NCBI GenBank assembly: GCA_020636255.1
Contig: JACJYE010000001.1
Coordinates: 921,501-985,500, forward strand
DNA from: Lewinellaceae bacterium
GTDB taxonomy: Bacteria > Bacteroidota > Bacteroidia > Chitinophagales > Saprospiraceae
Length of the DNA stretch: 64,000 bases
Direction: 5' to 3'
In this document: positions 52,755 to 62,548 of the stretch, piece by piece
How the letters are laid out: each line of letters opens with the position of its first letter
Position numbering within the stretch: position 1 is the first letter of the stretch
Program-made: the position numbers and the translations under genes
Notes under the pieces: generated by a model
What the model saw: only the letters and a program-made list of their open reading frames with translations
The model's database searches: none
Told to the model about the DNA's origin: nothing

Positions 52755-54248
52755 ATGCGCTCTTTTTTTATACCCTATGCGCTTCTTTTAATGGCCCTGC
52801 TGGCAGCGGGAGGGCTGGTTTCGTCCTGTAATAAAGGCGGGGAGGATGACGGGCCGGGCCCTATGGACACTACGATGGTGGACAAACCCATAGACTTTGA
52901 TGCCATCGGGGATACTTATGCCGATATAGCGCCTATCGAATTCGTATATAAATGGGGCCCTCACAACGTGCACGACCCCTCCGTGCTTAAAGAGGGCAAT
53001 TATTTCTACAGCTACAGCACCGATGTCGCTTTTGGCGAAACGGCCCCACCCGGCATTCAGATCAGAAGGTCCAAAAACCTGGTGCAGTGGCAGTTCGTAG
53101 GCTGGGCCTTCGACGGATTGCCGCAGCAGGGGGCAGGTTTTATCCAGCAGGCTGGCGGTACGCCGTTCACTTCCCTGTGGGCGCCGTACATTATGAAGGT
53201 TGGCAGCGAATTCCGGCTGTATTACTCCTTGTCTTCCCCAACGCCCCGGCTGAGCGTCATCGGGCTGGCGGTAGCCAGCAATCCGCTGGGGCCCTGGACG
53301 GAGCGGGGGCTGGCCGTCACTTCTACGGCAGGCCCCTCCATTCAGACGAACGCCATCGACCCCACGGTGGTGGTTACGCCTTCCGGCAGCCATTGGTTGT
53401 ACTACGGGTCGGCATGGGACGGCATTTACGCCTTACAGCTCAACCCGGCAACGGGCCTGGCCGCGACGAACGGCGATAAAGGCCGCCGCATCGCCCAACG
53501 CGGCTTCACCGGCAACGCTATCAACGGGAATATCGAAGGCCCGGAGATCATATACCAGGAAAGCCTGGGGAAATATTTTTTGTTCATCGCCTACGACTGG
53601 CTGGAAACCAAATACAACGTCAGAGTAGGGCGGGCCGACAGCCCTGAAGGGCCGTTCTACGATTTCAACGGGAAGGATCTTAACGAGGAAGAAGATAATG
53701 TGCCGATGATCCTTGCGCCCTACCGCTTTAACAACCATTCGGGCTGGCAGGGCACCGCTCATTGCTCGGTATTCAGTGACGGCGCCCGGTACTTTATGGC
53801 GCACCAGGGGCGGCCCGGTGCAAACAAGTATTTTATGGACATGCACGTCCGCAAGGTATTCTGGACGGAAGACGGCTGGCCTGTAGTGTCGCCGGAGCGG
53901 TACGCTGCACTGGAGCAGACGCCCATAACAGCGGAAGAGCTGGCGGGCAACTGGGAACTGATCCTTCTGGGGTATCAGGTAGTGCCCGGTTATGCCGAGG
54001 AGCAGGTGTCGCCGGATTTCCAGACATCAGGGCCCCTGACGCTGAGCGCCGACGGAACATTTAACGGCAATGCTGAGAACCGGTGGGCATACAACGCACC
54101 CTGGCTCAGGCTGGACTGGGCCGGAGGGCGGGTAGACAAGCTGCACGTGGAAAGAGGGCGGGATTGGGAGAATAGTATCGACGAAACGCTGCTTTTTACA
54201 GGGCTGAATGAGCAGGGGCAGTCGGTTTGGGGTAAAAAGCGGCCATAG
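52755..54248 (+). CDS. GH43 arabinan endo-1,5-alpha-L-arabinosidase-like protein with GH43 C-terminal domain
   Basis: Lipoprotein (lipobox VSSC) of 497 residues, probably on the outer surface, that cuts the arabinan backbone. The five-bladed propeller carries the catalytic triad: Asp74 in NVHDPSV (base), Asp202 in NAIDPTV (pKa modulator), Glu261 in NIEGPEII (acid). From about residue 395 (TAEELAGNWELILLGYQVVPGYA) a C-terminal GH43_C-type beta domain follows. The substrate is inferred from the triad context and the locus. Confidence 0.9.
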   Translation: MRSFFIPYALLLMALLAAGGLVSSCNKGGEDDGPGPMDTTMVDKPIDFDAIGDTYADIAPIEFVYKWGPHNVHDPSVLKEGNYFYSYSTDVAFGETAPPGIQIRRSKNLVQWQFVGWAFDGLPQQGAGFIQQAGGTPFTSLWAPYIMKVGSEFRLYYSLSSPTPRLSVIGLAVASNPLGPWTERGLAVTSTAGPSIQTNAIDPTVVVTPSGSHWLYYGSAWDGIYALQLNPATGLAATNGDKGRRIAQRGFTGNAINGNIEGPEIIYQESLGKYFLFIAYDWLETKYNVRVGRADSPEGPFYDFNGKDLNEEEDNVPMILAPYRFNNHSGWQGTAHCSVFSDGARYFMAHQGRPGANKYFMDMHVRKVFWTEDGWPVVSPERYAALEQTPITAEELAGNWELILLGYQVVPGYAEEQVSPDFQTSGPLTLSADGTFNGNAENRWAYNAPWLRLDWAGGRVDKLHVERGRDWENSIDETLLFTGLNEQGQSVWGKKRP

Positions 54249-54285
54249 TGGCCCCGTGATAGCTCCGAACAAGTTGTAAACAGAC

Positions 54286-54436
54286 GTAACTATTCAGCAT
54301 GCAGCCTAAAATGCTCCTGAAGCAAAATTTTGTAGGATTTTTCTTGTCTAACCCCTTCTCATTCCCCTCGAAAGGGGAAGGGCGGATTACAAAATTTTGC
54401 TTCAGCCCGTAAATCCCCATGATGCTGAATAGTTAC
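54286..54436. repeat. palindromic (MITE-like) intergenic element
   Basis: GTAACTATTCAGCAT (54286-54300) and ATGCTGAATAGTTAC (54422-54436) are perfect inverted ends; CTGAAGCAAAATTTTGTA (54317-54334) and TACAAAATTTTGCTTCAG (54388-54405) form a second inner pair. The outside bases GTAAACAGAC / ACAAACAGAC repeat beside both ends and may be a target-site duplication. It separates two GH43 genes within the locus. Confidence 0.75.
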
Positions 54437-54473
54437 AAACAGACATAAAACCTGAGAACGACTATAAAATGGA

Positions 54474-55481
54474 ATGCAGATGAAACCAGCAGTGGCCGCT
54501 ATTTTCTTCCTTCCCTTGCTTTTCAGTGCCGCCAGCCTGTATGGCCAGGCTGCCGACAGCATGCGGGTGCACGACCCCGTGGCCATCCGGCAGGATGATA
54601 CGTATTACCTCTTTTGCACCGGGCCCGGCATCTCGGTATGGTCGTCGGGGAACCTGAAGGAATGGAAGCGCGAAAAGCCGGTGTTCGAAGCAGCGCCCAC
54701 ATGGGCGCCGAAAGCCGTGCCGGGCTTCAAAAACCACATCTGGGCGCCTGACATTTCCAGCCACAATGGTTTGTATTACCTGTATTATTCCGTTTCCGCT
54801 TTCGGCAAGAATACTTCGGCCATCGGCGTGGCCACCAACAGGACGCTGCATCCCGAGAGCCCTGATTTTAAGTGGACGGACCACGGCATCGTCGTACAGT
54901 CGGTGCCGAACCGCGACCTGTGGAATGCCATCGACCCCAACCTGGCTTTTGACGAACAGGGCGCACCCTGGCTGGCCTTCGGTTCCTTCTGGGAAGGCCT
55001 CAAACTGGTAAAACTGGACAGCAGCCTGCTGGCCATCGCACAGCCGGAACAGTGGTTTACCATAGCCAGGCGGCAGCGGGCGCCCTTTCTGGCTGATGCC
55101 GACCCGGGCGACGGTGCTTTGGAAGCCCCCTTCATATTCAGGAAGAACGGCTATTTCTACCTTTTTGCGTCGTATGATTATTGCTGTCGGGGCGCCAAAA
55201 GCGATTATAAGGTCAGAGTAGGGCGGTCGGAACAGATCACCGGGCCTTATCTCGATAGAGAAGGCGGGCGTATGGACGAAGGCGGCGGCACCCTGGTGCT
55301 CGCCGGCAATGCGCGCTGGCCCGGCCTGGGGCACAACAGTATCTACACCTTCGGCGGGAAAGACTACTTCATATTCCATGCCTACGACATGGCGGACAAC
55401 GGAAGGCCGAAGCTGAAGGTCAGCGAGGTGGAATGGGATAGCGGGGGCTGGCCCGTCGTGAAACAGGACAACCTGGAGTGA
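54474..55481 (+). CDS. GH43 arabinan endo-1,5-alpha-L-arabinosidase
   Basis: Exported single-domain GH43 of 335 residues (signal to about residue 25, LLFSAASLYGQA). Triad: Asp34 in RVHDPVAI, Asp154 in NAIDPNL, Glu217 in GALEAPFI. The blocks IWAPDISSHNGLYYLYYSVSAFGKNTSAIGVA and AFGSFWEGLKLVKLD are typical of bacterial endo-arabinanases (subfamily 5-like). ATG at 54480 is an alternative start. The palindromic element lies just upstream, so it may have its own promoter. Confidence 0.93.
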   Translation: MQMKPAVAAIFFLPLLFSAASLYGQAADSMRVHDPVAIRQDDTYYLFCTGPGISVWSSGNLKEWKREKPVFEAAPTWAPKAVPGFKNHIWAPDISSHNGLYYLYYSVSAFGKNTSAIGVATNRTLHPESPDFKWTDHGIVVQSVPNRDLWNAIDPNLAFDEQGAPWLAFGSFWEGLKLVKLDSSLLAIAQPEQWFTIARRQRAPFLADADPGDGALEAPFIFRKNGYFYLFASYDYCCRGAKSDYKVRVGRSEQITGPYLDREGGRMDEGGGTLVLAGNARWPGLGHNSIYTFGGKDYFIFHAYDMADNGRPKLKVSEVEWDSGGWPVVKQDNLE

Positions 55482-55531
55482 CCGAAAGAAACTATGCGAA
55501 CCTGCACGATTAACCACATAATCATCACACC

Positions 55532-57133
55532 ATGAATGCAAAAGCAACAAAATTTTCAGTCATCTTTCTTGTGTTATGCCTATTGTCCGCAGGGCCCGTG
55601 CTCGCTCAGAATGCCCGCATCAAGATCGATATTGACCGGTCGGTCGGGAAAGTGGATGAATTACTTTATGGCAACTTCGTAGAACATCTCGGCCGTTGCG
55701 TATACGGGGGGATATACGAACCCGGCTCCCCCCTGTCCGACGAAAATGGTTTTCGCAAAGATGTTTTGGAAGCCGTCAAAGGCCTCGATGTTTCCATTGT
55801 ACGGTACCCGGGAGGGAATTTTGTTTCGAATTACCACTGGAAAGACGGCGTAGGGCCGGCTGCCGAGCGCCCTGCCCGCATGGAGCTGGCCTGGAACCGG
55901 CTTGAGTCCAACCACTTCGGCACGAACGAATTCATGGCGTACTGCAAAGCCATCGGTACAGAGCCCTACTTCTCCGTCAACATGGGCACAGGGACTATCG
56001 AGGAGGCCCAGCAGTGGGTGGAATATACGAATGTCAAGGAAGGCCCGTATTATGCCGAGCTGCGCAAGAAACACGGCTATCCCGAGCCTTACAATATCAA
56101 ATACTGGAGCCTCGGCAACGAAATGGACGGTTTCTGGCAGATGGGCCACATGAATGCGGAAGACTACTCTAAAAAAGCACGGGAAGCAGCTAAGCTCATG
56201 CGCCTGACCGACCCGTCGATCAAACTGGTCGCCGCCGGTTCATCCAACTTCCGCCCCAACGCCAACCCCATGGAGTGGAACCGGGTGGTACTGGAAGAGC
56301 TGAAAGACGTCGTCGATTACATCGCCCTGCACATGTATGTGGGCAACCCTGATGATAATTACTACAACTTCATGTCGACGCCCTTGGTGCTCGAACAACG
56401 CACCCACCTGGTGAAAGGCCTGATCGATGAAGTCATGTCGAGGGCCAACCGTCAGGGGCGCGACCCGATCTACATCGCCTGGGATGAATACAACATCTGG
56501 TACCGCTGGCGGTCGTCTGAAACGATGAGCGGGACAAGGGCGCTGGAAGAGCGTTACAACCTGGAAGACGCACTCGTTATCGCCGGTTTTCTCAACGCTT
56601 TTATCCGCAATGCAGACATCGTGAAAATGGCCAATATGGCGCAGCTGGCCAACGTCATCGCTCCTATCTTTGCCGAAGAAAAAGGTATGTTCCGGCAAAC
56701 GATATACTTCCCCCTACAACTGTTTGCCCAGCAGGTGCGCGGTACTTCGCTCGATGTTTTTGTCGATTGTGACACCTACGACACGGAGCGCTTTTTCCTG
56801 GGGCTGGGCGAGTCGCAGGCACAGCTGGATAAGGTCCCTTACCTCGATGTTTCCGCCACCTATCAGGACAACGGCGACGTCTACATCTGTGTGGTCAACC
56901 GCCATAAAGACAAGGCCATCTCCACCAGCCTGATCTCCCAGACGGGCGCCTTCAGCGGTTCGTTCGAGGTGTACGAGGTGAACGGCCCGGATGTCAAAGC
57001 GGAGAACGATTTCGGAAAAGAGCCTGTCAAAACCGTGAAGAAGGATGGCCTAAGGGCGGATGGAAAGGCCGAAGTCACCTACTCCTTTCCGGCGCATTCC
57101 TTTACCATGCTCAAAGGGAAGATCAAGCGGTAG
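55532..57133 (+). CDS. GH51 alpha-L-arabinofuranosidase, second paralogue
   Basis: Signal peptide (to AGPVLAQ), then ARIKIDIDRSVGKVDELLYGNFVEHLGRCVYGGIYEPGS. Acid/base Glu197 in LGNEMDGFW; nucleophile Glu319 in AWDEYNIWYRW. 533 residues with the C-terminal beta domain (PAHSFTMLKGKIKR). More like the classic AbfA type than the first GH51. Retaining removal of alpha-L-arabinofuranose from side chains or oligosaccharides. Confidence 0.95.
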   Translation: MNAKATKFSVIFLVLCLLSAGPVLAQNARIKIDIDRSVGKVDELLYGNFVEHLGRCVYGGIYEPGSPLSDENGFRKDVLEAVKGLDVSIVRYPGGNFVSNYHWKDGVGPAAERPARMELAWNRLESNHFGTNEFMAYCKAIGTEPYFSVNMGTGTIEEAQQWVEYTNVKEGPYYAELRKKHGYPEPYNIKYWSLGNEMDGFWQMGHMNAEDYSKKAREAAKLMRLTDPSIKLVAAGSSNFRPNANPMEWNRVVLEELKDVVDYIALHMYVGNPDDNYYNFMSTPLVLEQRTHLVKGLIDEVMSRANRQGRDPIYIAWDEYNIWYRWRSSETMSGTRALEERYNLEDALVIAGFLNAFIRNADIVKMANMAQLANVIAPIFAEEKGMFRQTIYFPLQLFAQQVRGTSLDVFVDCDTYDTERFFLGLGESQAQLDKVPYLDVSATYQDNGDVYICVVNRHKDKAISTSLISQTGAFSGSFEVYEVNGPDVKAENDFGKEPVKTVKKDGLRADGKAEVTYSFPAHSFTMLKGKIKR

Positions 57134-57250
57134 CCCGCCAGCGCCAGGACGGGAAGGCTTTTTTCGGGAGGGATACCGGAGTTCTCAAACGCAAGCTATA
57201 ACTTGGCTATGAGAAAAGGCGCCCGGTTTGCAAACATAACCACAGAAAAT

Positions 57251-59221
57251 ATGGAAAGGGTAATAACGAGCTTTCCCATGGCCTTCCTGCTCCTCCTGCT
57301 CATCGGGTGCCAGCCCCGCAGCACGGAACCGGCTACGGCTGACAGTGGCCTCCCCGGCTATCCGATAAGCCCGGTGGACATCAGGGATGTAAAAGTCACC
57401 GACGATTTCTGGTTGCCCATCATCAAGAGGGTGCAGGATAAAACCATCGAGTACGCCCTCCACAAATGTACAGAGGAGGGCCGCCTGGATAATTTCCTGA
57501 TCGCCGGCGGCAAGATGGAAGGCGCGGTTAAGGGCGCGATGCCCTTCGACGATACGGACGTGTACAAGATCATCGAAGGGGCCTCCAACTCCCTCATCAG
57601 CGCCCCCAACCCGGAGCTGGAGAGGCTACTGGATTCCCTGATCAGCATCATCGGCATCGGCCAGGAAGCAGATGGATACCTGACGACCTGGCGGACCATC
57701 AACCCCGCAAAACCGCCGGCAAGCTGGGTCGTCGTGAAGGAAGGCAAGCGCTGGGAATCGCTGGCCATGAGCCATGAGCTGTACAATGCCGGGCACCTTT
57801 ACGAGGCAGCCTATACCCACTTCAAAGCGACAGGCAAGCGCAATTTCCTGAACATCGCCCTGAAGAATGCGGACTTGCTGGCCCGCACCTTCGGCGACGG
57901 GCCCGATAAGATCGGCGCCGTACCCGGCCACCAGATCGTCGAGACGGGCCTGATAAAACTGTACCAGGCCACTGGAAAAGAAGACTACCTGAAGCTGGCC
58001 AGATACTTCCTGGATAACCGCGGCAACCCGGCCAACCACGAGCTGTTCGGCCCCTATTCCCAGGACCACCTTCCCGTGACGCAGCAGCAGGAAGTAGTCG
58101 GCCATGCCGTTCGGGCAATGTACATGTACGCCGCCATGGCCGATATTGCCGCCATATACGGAGATACCGCCTACCGCAAGGCCGTGGATGCCCTCTGGCA
58201 CAACATGGTAGAGAAAAAGATGTACATCACGGGCGGCATAGGCGCAAGGCACGAAGGAGAGGCCTTCGGCGAGAATTATGAACTGCCCAACCTGACGGCC
58301 TATAACGAAACCTGCGCCTCCATCGGTAGTGTTTACTGGAACCACCGCCTGCACAGCTTAACAGGCGATGCCAAATACTTCGACGTCATAGAGCGGACGC
58401 TCTACAACGGCCTCATTTCCGGCCTTTCGCTCGACGGCACGCACTTTTTTTACCCTAATGCCCTCGAATCCGACGGCGTTTATACCTTCAACCAGGGCGC
58501 CTGCACCCGCAAAAGCTGGTTCGATTGCTCCTGCTGCCCCACCAACCTGATCCGCTTCATCCCGGCCATTCCCGGCCTGATCTACTCCAGGGCGGAAGAC
58601 ACCGTTTATATCAACCTCTACGTATCCAGCGAGGCTTCCGTTCAGCTGCCCGGCAATACGGTACACCTTACGCAGCAGACGGATTATCCCTGGGGTGGGA
58701 GTGTTAAGCTGACGGTAAGCCCTGAAAAGGCATCGGCGTTCACGCTGAAGCTCCGCATTCCCGGCTGGGCTCGTGACGAGGCCTTGCCTGGAGGGCTGTA
58801 TGCGTATGCCAACCCTTCGGGATCGAGCTCCGTGATCAGGCTTGGCGGCCAGGTGTTAAGCCCGGAAAAGGGAGCGGGCTATTTTACCATCACGAGAACG
58901 TGGAAAGCGGGCGAGAGCCTGGAAATAACGTTCCCCATGCAGGTGAGAATGGTGACGGCCATCCCTGAAGTGGCAGAAGATCAGGGGAAAATAGCACTGG
59001 AATACGGCCCCCTTGTTTTTGCCGTCGAAGAGGTAGACAACCCGGGCGCTTTTGACGCCATCAGGGTGGAGAAAGGGAGCAGGTTCGAAGTGATTAAAGA
59101 ACCGGGCCTGCTGGGTGGGGTCAATGTGCTGCAAAGCGGGCAAGTCAGGGCCATCCCCTACTATGCCTGGTCGAATCGCGGGGTAGGCAAGATGAAAGTA
59201 TGGCTGGATGCCGGAACGTGA
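57251..59221 (+). CDS. GH127 beta-L-arabinofuranosidase-like lipoprotein
   Basis: Removes beta-L-arabinofuranosyl groups, using a zinc-bound cysteine as nucleophile in the characterised relatives. The 656 residues from 57251 start with a lipoprotein signal (AFLLLLLIGC). Zinc and catalytic residues are kept: Glu and Cys in TAYNETCASIGSVYWNHRL, and the Cys cluster in SWFDCSCCPTNLIRF. The N-terminal helical barrel includes EADGYLTTW and ESLAMSHELYNAGHLYEAA. An earlier ATG at 57203 would put the lipobox too far in. Last plus-strand gene of the locus; only 14 bp separate it from the convergent gene, with no clear terminator. Confidence 0.93.
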   Translation: MERVITSFPMAFLLLLLIGCQPRSTEPATADSGLPGYPISPVDIRDVKVTDDFWLPIIKRVQDKTIEYALHKCTEEGRLDNFLIAGGKMEGAVKGAMPFDDTDVYKIIEGASNSLISAPNPELERLLDSLISIIGIGQEADGYLTTWRTINPAKPPASWVVVKEGKRWESLAMSHELYNAGHLYEAAYTHFKATGKRNFLNIALKNADLLARTFGDGPDKIGAVPGHQIVETGLIKLYQATGKEDYLKLARYFLDNRGNPANHELFGPYSQDHLPVTQQQEVVGHAVRAMYMYAAMADIAAIYGDTAYRKAVDALWHNMVEKKMYITGGIGARHEGEAFGENYELPNLTAYNETCASIGSVYWNHRLHSLTGDAKYFDVIERTLYNGLISGLSLDGTHFFYPNALESDGVYTFNQGACTRKSWFDCSCCPTNLIRFIPAIPGLIYSRAEDTVYINLYVSSEASVQLPGNTVHLTQQTDYPWGGSVKLTVSPEKASAFTLKLRIPGWARDEALPGGLYAYANPSGSSSVIRLGGQVLSPEKGAGYFTITRTWKAGESLEITFPMQVRMVTAIPEVAEDQGKIALEYGPLVFAVEEVDNPGAFDAIRVEKGSRFEVIKEPGLLGGVNVLQSGQVRAIPYYAWSNRGVGKMKVWLDAGT

Positions 59222-59235
59222 AGATGAAATAAAAC

Positions 59236-60576
59236 CTACCTTTTGCGCTGGCTCCGAGGTTCCCATTCCAGCACACCTACCGGCTGAGGAGGCAGGGCCG
59301 AAAGCCCTTCGGCGTCGGCCTGTTCTACTTTCTGGACGAAAAGGTTTAATACGCCCTGCTCTTTCCAGAGCTCGGTGTCGTAGGTGGGTTCCCATGAGCC
59401 TACGGGTTCTTCCCAGAGGTGGCGGATCTTCCAGCGGTTCTTCCGGATGTCGCGATTGATGGCTACGGAAACCCTGGAGCCTCGTTCTTCGTCGCGAAAC
59501 AGGATCGCTGCCTGCCGCTTTTTGCCCTGCTGCCAGGTTACGATCTGGGGCCGGGAAATGGGTATCCGCTTGGTGCCCATGCCGCTCAGGCTGAAATCGG
59601 TTTGCCGGAAGCCCAGGTTCTGAACCACCCAGCGCACTTCGTCTTTATACACCAAACGATACTGCGGCGCACTGTCGCCGGGTTCTTTCCAGTAGGCCGC
59701 AATATACGGCCTGCCGGCTTCATCGACACTCATCGAAGTTTGGTTGATCAGTTCCCGTTGCTGCGGTATGTGGCAGGCATACTCAGCGGTTGCCGCCCTG
59801 ATGGGCAGGTCATACGGCTCCCCTGTGGACCTTTCCCATGTTTTGCCGCCGTCGGCCGACCGGGCGTAGGCCATATCGTGGTTGGTGCTCACATCCGGGC
59901 TTTCCCGCCATACCCACGAAAGGTGTATCAGGCCGCGCGGGCCTATACAGGCCTGCCAGTAGGCGTTGCGCTGCCCTTCTCCATCGATCAGGTTGCGCTG
60001 TACCTGCGACCATCGCCCTGCCTGCACGTCGTACTGTTGGATGGCCAGGTTCCCCTGGCCGGATTGGCCGTCGCGGTACAGGAACAGCAGATTGCCGTTG
60101 GGCATCCGGTAAAACTCCGGATACGTCACCCGCCCTTCGAGCTCACCTGCCATGGGCATTAATGCCGTCATCGACAGCGAGCCCGGCGATTCGCTCCGGC
60201 AGTAGTACAAGGGGCCATTATGGTTGCTCCACGCGACATGGAGGTAACCTGCTCCGTCGGCCATGATGTTGAGGGCGTTGTGCGCGTCGGCTGCCTGGCC
60301 CTGATGAGGCAGCTGCTGTAGCTGCCAGTGGCTGCTACCCAGCTTTCGCTTGCCCAGTACGATGTTACCTGCTGCATCGTAATAGGCGATGAACTGCGTA
60401 TCGCGGAAAGTGGCCAGCGAATTTTTCCGGAAGATCACGGTGTTCGCCGAATTCTGGGCCCAGCCTTCACCTACCTTTACCAGGCGGGTGTCCGTTGCTT
60501 TTTTTTGCGCGGCAGCGATACCGGAAAACAGGATAAGGCCAGCGCATAACAGGCTTCTACTCAGCATCAGTGACAA
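59236..60576 (-). CDS. BNR-4 repeat secreted protein
   Basis: A 446-residue exported protein (signal to about GIAAAQ) forming a beta-propeller, judged from BNR-like repeats (AYARSADGGKTWERST; AAGNIVLGKRKLGSSHWQLQQLPH; GRWSQVQRN) and a GYLHVAWSNHNGPLYYCRS block. Proteins of the BNR-4 family include polysaccharide lyases and glycoside hydrolases; the catalytic class here is uncertain. It overlaps the GH97 stop by 20 bp, so the two are translationally coupled. A role in pectin side chains is likely from context only. Confidence 0.8.
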   Translation of the reverse strand: MSLMLSRSLLCAGLILFSGIAAAQKKATDTRLVKVGEGWAQNSANTVIFRKNSLATFRDTQFIAYYDAAGNIVLGKRKLGSSHWQLQQLPHQGQAADAHNALNIMADGAGYLHVAWSNHNGPLYYCRSESPGSLSMTALMPMAGELEGRVTYPEFYRMPNGNLLFLYRDGQSGQGNLAIQQYDVQAGRWSQVQRNLIDGEGQRNAYWQACIGPRGLIHLSWVWRESPDVSTNHDMAYARSADGGKTWERSTGEPYDLPIRAATAEYACHIPQQRELINQTSMSVDEAGRPYIAAYWKEPGDSAPQYRLVYKDEVRWVVQNLGFRQTDFSLSGMGTKRIPISRPQIVTWQQGKKRQAAILFRDEERGSRVSVAINRDIRKNRWKIRHLWEEPVGSWEPTYDTELWKEQGVLNLFVQKVEQADAEGLSALPPQPVGVLEWEPRSQRKR

Positions 60577-62500
60577 AAACGAAACCGCCGTGGGGTTTTA
60601 TCGCCAGCTCGACAGGCCCACCATCGACGTTTTTGGTTGAAAATTCCCGCGGTGTTTCACCGTCGGTGATCAGCGTGCCGCTGCCTGAGCTTCCGAGCCC
60701 CGACAGGCGGAGGGTGACATTTTTTATGGTTTCCTCGCCGTTAATGCCAGCGACATACCAGCGCCCCTGGCCCTTGCGCGCCAGGACGGCATATTTGCCG
60801 GGATAGCCTTCCAGGAATTTGATATCCTCCCATCGGGAGGGCAGGTTGCGCAAAAATGCTACGACGTAATCCGGCTGCCGGGCCATGCCCTCCGGTATTT
60901 CGGCATAGTGCTGTATGCCCGATTGGAACAGAACGGAAAGCGCCAGCTCAAAACCATTGGTGGTTACGCGCTTGATATTGGGGATCTCCGAAAAGCATAC
61001 GGGGGTAAAATCCATGGGGCCGACGGCATTTCTGGTAAAGGGCAAGACGGTGTTGTGCGTGGGCGCCTGGTTGGCGTTGGCCTGCTCAAAGGTCATAAAC
61101 TCGAAACCCCGGACCGATTCCATGGATACCAGGTTGGGGTAGGTGCGTTCCCAGCCCCGGGGGATAGTAGCGCCATGGAAGTTGACCATAAGCCCAAAGG
61201 CTGCCGCATCTTCTATCAGGCCCTGGTAGTAGTTCATAAAAGACTGGCCGTCCCCGCCGAAGAAGTCGATCTTCAGGCCTTTAATGCCCATTTCTTTAAC
61301 CCTGGCGAACTCTTCTTTTCTGATGGCGGGGTCCGTTACCCGGTGTTTCGGCGTCAGGGGCGCCGTATTCCAGTTGCCGTTGGAATTGTACCACAGCAGC
61401 AGGCCCACCCCTTTGCTTTGCGCATGGCCGGACAGTTCCCTGATCTTGTCGTAACCGATCTGGGTATCCCAGTACGCGTCGATCAGGCAATATTCCCAGT
61501 GCATGTCCGCGGCGTAGTCGATGAAGCGTTTCTGCACCTGAAAGACGGTAGAGTCGTCCTTGAGCAACACCCAGCTCCAGGCGGCTTTCCCGGGTTTTAC
61601 GAAGGAGGCATCCGGGATCTTCGCAGGCGTACTCAGATCGGACGTCAGGGTGGATTCCACGATGGCGCCGAGCGATTTTCCGATGGTGATGAAACGCCAG
61701 GGAGAGCGGATAGGCAGCGCCGATTCGGGGTACAGGGGCGCGTCGGGGCCCATGCGTTCCGGCGCCTGGGGGAAGGCTATGGCATATTCCCCTTCGGGAG
61801 AAAGGTGTCCCAGGTGCGAACCGCAGTACTGGCGGCCCACATCCGCTTCGGAAACCAGCAGCCAGTGCCCGCCACAACGGAACAGAGCGGGGAACGACCA
61901 CCCCTGGCCGAGGGGCGAGGGAGTGCCTGCATCGATATCTATACTGTAATACTCCTCATAGGAAGGCTGGGTATGTTCCCAACCCGACTGGGCTACCGCG
62001 TGCGGGTGCAGCCAGGCCTTAGCATAGGCCGGAAAGTTGAAAGTGGTGCTTTCCGAAGGTATGCTACGGATACGGCCGCCCTCTCCTTCGACGACATACC
62101 GGAAAGCGACGCCGTCGTTGGAAACCTGGAAAACGACGCTCAGCCTTATCCCGTTCTTTTCCTTAAAACGCATCACCCGCCGGTTTGCCTGATAGCTGCA
62201 GGCCGCGCGTTTGCCGCTCAGCAGGGTATATTGATCGGAAACCTGCTCCACCTTTCCGGCAGATGCCAGTTCCAGGCCTGTCGCTAAGCTGGTGCTGTCT
62301 ACCGTCAGGCCCAGGGCGGAAGGCTCCAGGACGAGGGAATCTTCGTAGTAGATGGAATACCGCGGTGCGCCGCCCTCACCGGCTTCGATGTGCACGTTGA
62401 TCTTACTATCGGGGCTGGATACGGCTACAGGGCCGCCGGCCGATGAACAGGATAGCGCCCCTGCTAAAGGCAGCAGCAGCCAGAAAGCATGGACTTTCAT
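60557..62500 (-). CDS. GH97 family glycoside hydrolase
   Basis: Periplasmic or surface alpha-glycosidase of family 97, 647 residues from the ATG at 62500 with a lipoprotein signal (PLAGALSC). The N-terminal beta domain (residues to about 265), the catalytic barrel (WSWVLLKDDSTVFQVQKRFIDYAADMHWEYCLIDAYWD), and C-terminal domain are all visible. The block GIKGLKIDFFGGDGQ has an Asp at the position of the retaining nucleophile, and Glu in FEFMTFEQANANQAPTHNT belongs to the calcium/acid site. Retaining members include alpha-galactosidases and beta-L-arabinopyranosidases, the latter fitting this locus. Confidence 0.93.
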   Translation of the reverse strand: MKVHAFWLLLPLAGALSCSSAGGPVAVSSPDSKINVHIEAGEGGAPRYSIYYEDSLVLEPSALGLTVDSTSLATGLELASAGKVEQVSDQYTLLSGKRAACSYQANRRVMRFKEKNGIRLSVVFQVSNDGVAFRYVVEGEGGRIRSIPSESTTFNFPAYAKAWLHPHAVAQSGWEHTQPSYEEYYSIDIDAGTPSPLGQGWSFPALFRCGGHWLLVSEADVGRQYCGSHLGHLSPEGEYAIAFPQAPERMGPDAPLYPESALPIRSPWRFITIGKSLGAIVESTLTSDLSTPAKIPDASFVKPGKAAWSWVLLKDDSTVFQVQKRFIDYAADMHWEYCLIDAYWDTQIGYDKIRELSGHAQSKGVGLLLWYNSNGNWNTAPLTPKHRVTDPAIRKEEFARVKEMGIKGLKIDFFGGDGQSFMNYYQGLIEDAAAFGLMVNFHGATIPRGWERTYPNLVSMESVRGFEFMTFEQANANQAPTHNTVLPFTRNAVGPMDFTPVCFSEIPNIKRVTTNGFELALSVLFQSGIQHYAEIPEGMARQPDYVVAFLRNLPSRWEDIKFLEGYPGKYAVLARKGQGRWYVAGINGEETIKNVTLRLSGLGSSGSGTLITDGETPREFSTKNVDGGPVELAIKPHGGFVFVTDAE

Positions 62501-62548
62501 AGGTTGAGGTATTAGTTTCCGGAGCACCGGAAAATATTTGTGCCGGCC

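Noticed and set aside
60908..62287. 459-codon plus-strand frame opposite GH97
   Set aside because: Shadow of the GH97 gene, no motifs of its own.
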